DNA from: DAOSXA01 sp964526835 | GTDB lineage: Bacteria; Zixibacteria; MSB-5A5; GN15; FEB-12 | DNA: 64,000 bases | Reading direction: 5' to 3' | NCBI GenBank assembly: GCA_964526835.1 | Contig: CAZGMK010000006.1 | Coordinates: forward strand, 101,580-165,579 | Part shown: in pieces, positions 61,085 to 64,000 of the stretch | How positions within the stretch are numbered: the stretch's first letter is position 1 | Layout of the letters: each line of letters opens with the position of its first letter | Notes under the pieces: generated by a model | The model's database searches: none | The model's input: the letters and a program-made list of their open reading frames with translations, nothing else | Told to the model about the DNA's origin: nothing | Translations under genes and position numbers: made by a program

Positions 61085-61321
61085 ATGAAAAGCGAGCCAG
61101 TAGGGCAGGAGCCCTGTGCTCATGCCATCTCCCATGCACGAGAAACTCGTTTGCGGAAGCACGGGGCTTCCGCCCTACAATGCTATGTTAACTCCGGCGG
61201 TCCTGCGCCGCCGTGTATGGATGAGGGGGATGTTAACGATGACGGATCCGTTAACCAGGCGGACGTGGACTACCTGCAGGCCTGCATGTTCGGAGGCGGC
61301 CCCCGCACCGGTGGCGTGTGA
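61085..61321 (+). pseudogene. Dockerin-type gene remnant interrupted by a palindromic repeat
   Basis: The 78-codon frame starts with a good site (GAGAGGAG before ATG at 61085), but only five codons (MKSEP) come before the repeat element at 61100-61178. After the element the frame reads CYVNSGGPAPPC (end of one dockerin-like repeat) and then MDEGDVNDDGSVNQADVDYL, a full calcium-loop repeat, ending ACMFGGGPRTGGV. There is no signal peptide and the first repeat is cut, so this is best read as the 3' end of a secreted dockerin protein whose 5' part was replaced by the repeat. The element happens to be readable in frame. Confidence 0.6.
61100..61178. repeat. Palindromic (MITE/REP-like) repeat element
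   Basis: Imperfect 21-bp terminal inverted repeats (61100-61120, beginning GTAGGGCAGGAGCCC, and 61158-61178, ending CCGCCCTAC) match at 18 of 21 positions. The 37-base centre contains its own hairpin, ACGAG-AAA-CTCGT (61138-61150). The whole can fold into one long stem, like REP sequences or small non-autonomous transposons. No second copy was found in this window by eye. Confidence 0.6.
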
Positions 61322-61339
61322 GGATTGAAGGAGGTTTCT

Positions 61340-63652
61340 ATGAGACAAGGAGCTACGATGCCCACGCGATTGCTATTCATACTCTTCGCTGCTTTAGCGT
61401 ATTGCCCGGCCGCAGTAGTCGATGCTAGCGGCCCGGCAGATAGCGGAAGGGTCTCGAGAGTTGATGACCTGCTGGATCAGATCCCGGAAGAACGCCGAGG
61501 CGGAGGAGATCTACCCACTGAGTGGTACTATCGCTTTGGTGCCGAAATGAGGCCCGAGACTTGGGAGATGACGCCTGGCTTGGTAAGGCTCCAGGTTACC
61601 ATCCGGTCATATGATATCAACGACTACACGAGTTTCCGGGTTGAGGTGGTCGAGCATGACGGCTTAAGGATACTTGGTCCATTGCTCAGGGTAGAGGAGA
61701 TTCAACCTGGCGACAGTGACATTGTCATCATTCCTGTAGAGATTGCACCAAATGACACAGGTAGGGTGAAGGTACACGTATCCACGGAGAGGGCAACGGT
61801 GAATCAAGCGGCTACTCTTATAGCCGACACTCTTCGCGTAGCATACAGGAATCAGTGGGTGTACTACGAAGTATACCGTGATGCGTGGAAAGGTCTTCCC
61901 ACGATGTCAGAGCTGGCCGACTCCATGAAAGCCGAGCAAGCCGAGCGTGAGCGGATATTCGAGGAGTTGAAGGACGGGCCGCGGGTTGTCCGGACAGTTA
62001 TGGGCAAGGACGGCAAGTTGTACAACATAGACTCGCTGCCGCCCGATTTCGAGGTTTGGAGCGAGCCTGACGATACAGCGGGAATATGGTACAGCTATAT
62101 GGATGACACCAGCCGTTGTTGGGCAAAGAACGAAGAAGACGAGTGGGTCCGGGCCGATCGGGATTCGCTGATGCGGGCGATTGAAGAGCAGAAGATCGAG
62201 AGGCAGTGGAGGAGGCTGAGAGCGAGAGAGCAGCAGCCGTGCATGGTTGGCGCGGAGGTGATGTCTGTCGATGGAAAGGACTTCGTGCGCCGTAAGGGTG
62301 AAGTGAAGTTCCACGAGGCACGGCCACTGCCTGACGGTAAGATCCCTGCGGACAGTATGAAGTACTACAGGGCGCCCAGCCGATTCCATGTGGTAGTCGA
62401 TCTGTCCAAACCGGGCGATTCAGCGGTGATGGCAGGCATTGTCGATTCGCTGGCGCCGTTCGACTCGGCGCACTTGTATCACTTCGAGGTGGACCGAATG
62501 CAGATGCAGGAGATCGAGAATTCCGGCGTGCCTTACAACTTCTATCCCTACGTGCCGGTGAAGCGACAAGATAGTCTGGAATCATTGCCGACCGATGACG
62601 CGCAAGGGTCGGTTGGTGAGGCGACAGATGCCGCCCCCAGGGGGCAGTTAGTATCGATCTTCTCCTCAGACTTCGAGTCAGGTTTTCCGTTCCAATGGCA
62701 GGCTTACGACTCGGATACGCAGAGCGGGCTTGACTACTGGGGGGTTGCCTCGTCGAGCCCGGTTTGGGCACAATTGACAGGGGACTCCTCTCTATGGTGC
62801 GCTGCTGTTGGTGATCATAGCCCCGGCCAATATGACAATTCAATGAGTTCGGAATTCCGACCGGTGTCTCCCCTGCTTGTATCTGAATACAACCAAGTCA
62901 CGTTCTGCTACGACTACTACGTATACACTTGGGATTTCCTGGATTACTTTGCTTGGACTCGATCGTGGGATGGGCTGACCTATTATCCGCCGGAAGGGAC
63001 GGTGACGGGAATGTTTCCCGGCTGGGATTCGGTGTGCACGGTAATAGACTGCGTCAATCGAGACACTCTCTATCACTCGTTCTCGTGGGTAAGCGACAAT
63101 GCGGACGTAGGGGGTTTTGGTGCCTATATCGATAACATAGCCATCTACGGCGAACGTCCGCCGCAACCTAATCTTAGATGCTGCGATCTGGCCTACTGCT
63201 CTCAGCCAATCTGCATTGATCCATGGGGTGGTGATACGATTTTCGTCGGCGAGCAGTTCACGATAAATTTCGCCGTAGCGAATGAGGGCGATACTGCCGC
63301 CTATGGGTTCTGGGTAGACGTGATTCTGGATGGCCAGAAGGTCGCTGACTGGTATTTCCCAGACGTAGATGCAGGCGAGTGTGACGAAGTAACTGGCTTG
63401 GTCTCCGGATCTGTGGCAGCTGACGAGTCCCACACAGTTCGGATCGAGATCGATCCTTCCGATGATGTGGATGAAGAATCCGAGGCCGACAATTGGTGCG
63501 AGACGAGTTTCTGGGCGTATGACAAGCCCGATCTGACGCCGGTAGGCAGCATCGTTGCCTCACCGAGGGTAGCGGGCGAACCTACCCAGTTCACTTACCG
63601 GTTCCGCAACTGGGCGGACGCTGAGCCAGACGCTCGCAAGGAGTTGTTCTAA
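61340..63652 (+). CDS. Secreted multi-domain protein with CARDB repeats, cut short
   Basis: A 770-residue exported protein. Signal peptide about 1-28; a charged N-terminal half (about 30-400) with a helical Glu/Arg-rich middle (EQAERERIFEEL; EEQKIERQWRRLRAREQQ); a MAM/lectin-like jelly-roll domain (about 440-600; FSSDFESGFPFQWQAYD, YIDNIAIYGERP); one full CARDB domain (about 600-720; FTINFAVANEGDTAAYGFWV); and the first about 40 residues of a second (PDLTPVGSIVASPRVAGEPT) before a stop. AAGGAGG precedes the ATG. The early stop suggests a truncation or frameshift; the downstream frames do not continue the CARDB pattern. Confidence 0.72.
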   Translation: MRQGATMPTRLLFILFAALAYCPAAVVDASGPADSGRVSRVDDLLDQIPEERRGGGDLPTEWYYRFGAEMRPETWEMTPGLVRLQVTIRSYDINDYTSFRVEVVEHDGLRILGPLLRVEEIQPGDSDIVIIPVEIAPNDTGRVKVHVSTERATVNQAATLIADTLRVAYRNQWVYYEVYRDAWKGLPTMSELADSMKAEQAERERIFEELKDGPRVVRTVMGKDGKLYNIDSLPPDFEVWSEPDDTAGIWYSYMDDTSRCWAKNEEDEWVRADRDSLMRAIEEQKIERQWRRLRAREQQPCMVGAEVMSVDGKDFVRRKGEVKFHEARPLPDGKIPADSMKYYRAPSRFHVVVDLSKPGDSAVMAGIVDSLAPFDSAHLYHFEVDRMQMQEIENSGVPYNFYPYVPVKRQDSLESLPTDDAQGSVGEATDAAPRGQLVSIFSSDFESGFPFQWQAYDSDTQSGLDYWGVASSSPVWAQLTGDSSLWCAAVGDHSPGQYDNSMSSEFRPVSPLLVSEYNQVTFCYDYYVYTWDFLDYFAWTRSWDGLTYYPPEGTVTGMFPGWDSVCTVIDCVNRDTLYHSFSWVSDNADVGGFGAYIDNIAIYGERPPQPNLRCCDLAYCSQPICIDPWGGDTIFVGEQFTINFAVANEGDTAAYGFWVDVILDGQKVADWYFPDVDAGECDEVTGLVSGSVAADESHTVRIEIDPSDDVDEESEADNWCETSFWAYDKPDLTPVGSIVASPRVAGEPTQFTYRFRNWADAEPDARKELF

Positions 63653-63719
63653 AGAGCGAACATTGCCGGTGTGGCACTTCAGCTACATTCGGTGTAAGTT
63701 CGAGAATTGGGAGTAGAAG

Positions 63720-64000
63720 ATGCGGAACATATTATCATCAGTCTTGATTCTGACCAGCGTTCTCGCGGGGGGCGCCTTCGGCAGTGAACCCAGTCCGCTG
63801 CCTTTCGATGTTATACGTGACGAGCCAACGCCAAGACCGACCGGGGCGGGCTCCGTAACGCTTACCTACGACATCGTACTGGACCCTAACCATGAGTGCG
63901 ACGAAGTCACCATAAGGCTTCATCAGACCGAGAATATGACCTTGTTGAGTCCCGAGGTTACAACCTACCCGATGTTCGGGCACGGGCCGATTACGGTCAC
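63720..64000 (+). CDS. Secreted protein, 3'-truncated by window edge
   Basis: Open from ATG 63720 to the end of the window (93 residues). A signal peptide (RNILSSVLILTSVLAGGAFG) is followed by a short Pro-rich stretch and beta-type sequence (AGSVTLTYDIVLD; CDEVTIRLHQTENMTLL). GGGAG lies six bases upstream. It continues the run of secreted accessory proteins; the domain cannot be named from this fragment. Confidence 0.65.
   Translation, partial: MRNILSSVLILTSVLAGGAFGSEPSPLPFDVIRDEPTPRPTGAGSVTLTYDIVLDPNHECDEVTIRLHQTENMTLLSPEVTTYPMFGHGPITV

Noticed and set aside
61138..61150. CRISPR-like short palindrome in accessory region
   Set aside because: Single copy, part of one larger inverted repeat; no regular spacer array anywhere in the window.

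Overview
The window is a GC-rich (roughly 58-60% by eye), densely coded stretch of a free-living, double-membraned bacterium. A Gram-negative envelope is shown by MlaE/MlaF lipid transport, a TonB-dependent receptor, several beta-barrel-like exported proteins and two lipoproteins. Dockerin-like repeats on secreted proteins, a ferredoxin-linked 2-oxoacid oxidoreductase (KorDABC) joined to sucCD, a haem-exporting (System I) cytochrome c maturation operon and many secreted Ig/CARDB-type proteins recall uncultured FCB-superphylum lineages such as Zixibacteria. That placement is an inference from gene content; no rRNA gene is present.

Layout. 1-6.6 kb: end of gatA, an alpha/beta hydrolase, gatB, then purN-purC-purH, tightly packed with overlaps. 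6.7-10.6 kb (minus): a FIST-domain sensor translationally coupled to a PAS-GAF-PAS hybrid histidine kinase. 10.6-11.2 kb: a gap with a possible PAS remnant. 11.2-19.2 kb: smg, coaBC, type 4 uracil-DNA glycosylase, dnaB, mlaE, mlaF, radA and tgt. 19.3-24.3 kb: an exported barrel-like protein (minus), an aldehyde dehydrogenase, a COG2403 P-loop protein and carbamate kinase. 24.3-34.9 kb: central metabolism - CCA-type nucleotidyltransferase, sucC, sucD, korDABC, ndk, a LarA-type nickel-pincer enzyme, mdh and icd, ended by a clear terminator.

34.9-36.7 kb (minus): four small uncharacterised genes with strong ribosome binding sites, two of them V4R-like ligand-binding proteins; one (59 aa) is easily missed. 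37.1-39.7 kb: a membrane protein, then acetate kinase and a 3-hydroxyacyl-CoA dehydrogenase (minus). 39.8-46.3 kb: envelope proteins, a cyclophilin lipoprotein, dxr-rseP-lepB and a DUF1573 protein. 46.4-51.3 kb: ccmABCDEF, with a short ccmD and a CxxxY-type CcmE. 51.3-56.1 kb: a retropepsin-like protein, then a promoter, cobalamin riboswitch, TonB receptor and a YncE-like beta-propeller with dockerin-like repeats; the last two suggest a BtuB/BtuG-like vitamin B12 capture pair. 56.1-59.1 kb: a STAS/SpoIIAA-like protein with a near-consensus promoter and an S9 peptidase (minus). 59.2-64.0 kb: secreted accessory proteins, including a dockerin gene remnant invaded by a palindromic repeat element and a secreted protein whose second CARDB repeat is cut short.

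Most likely new biology: the riboswitch-controlled receptor plus dockerin-tailed propeller; the four-gene V4R-like operon; the histone-H1-like basic tails on SucD and the nearby COG2403 protein; and the palindromic element in the dockerin remnant.
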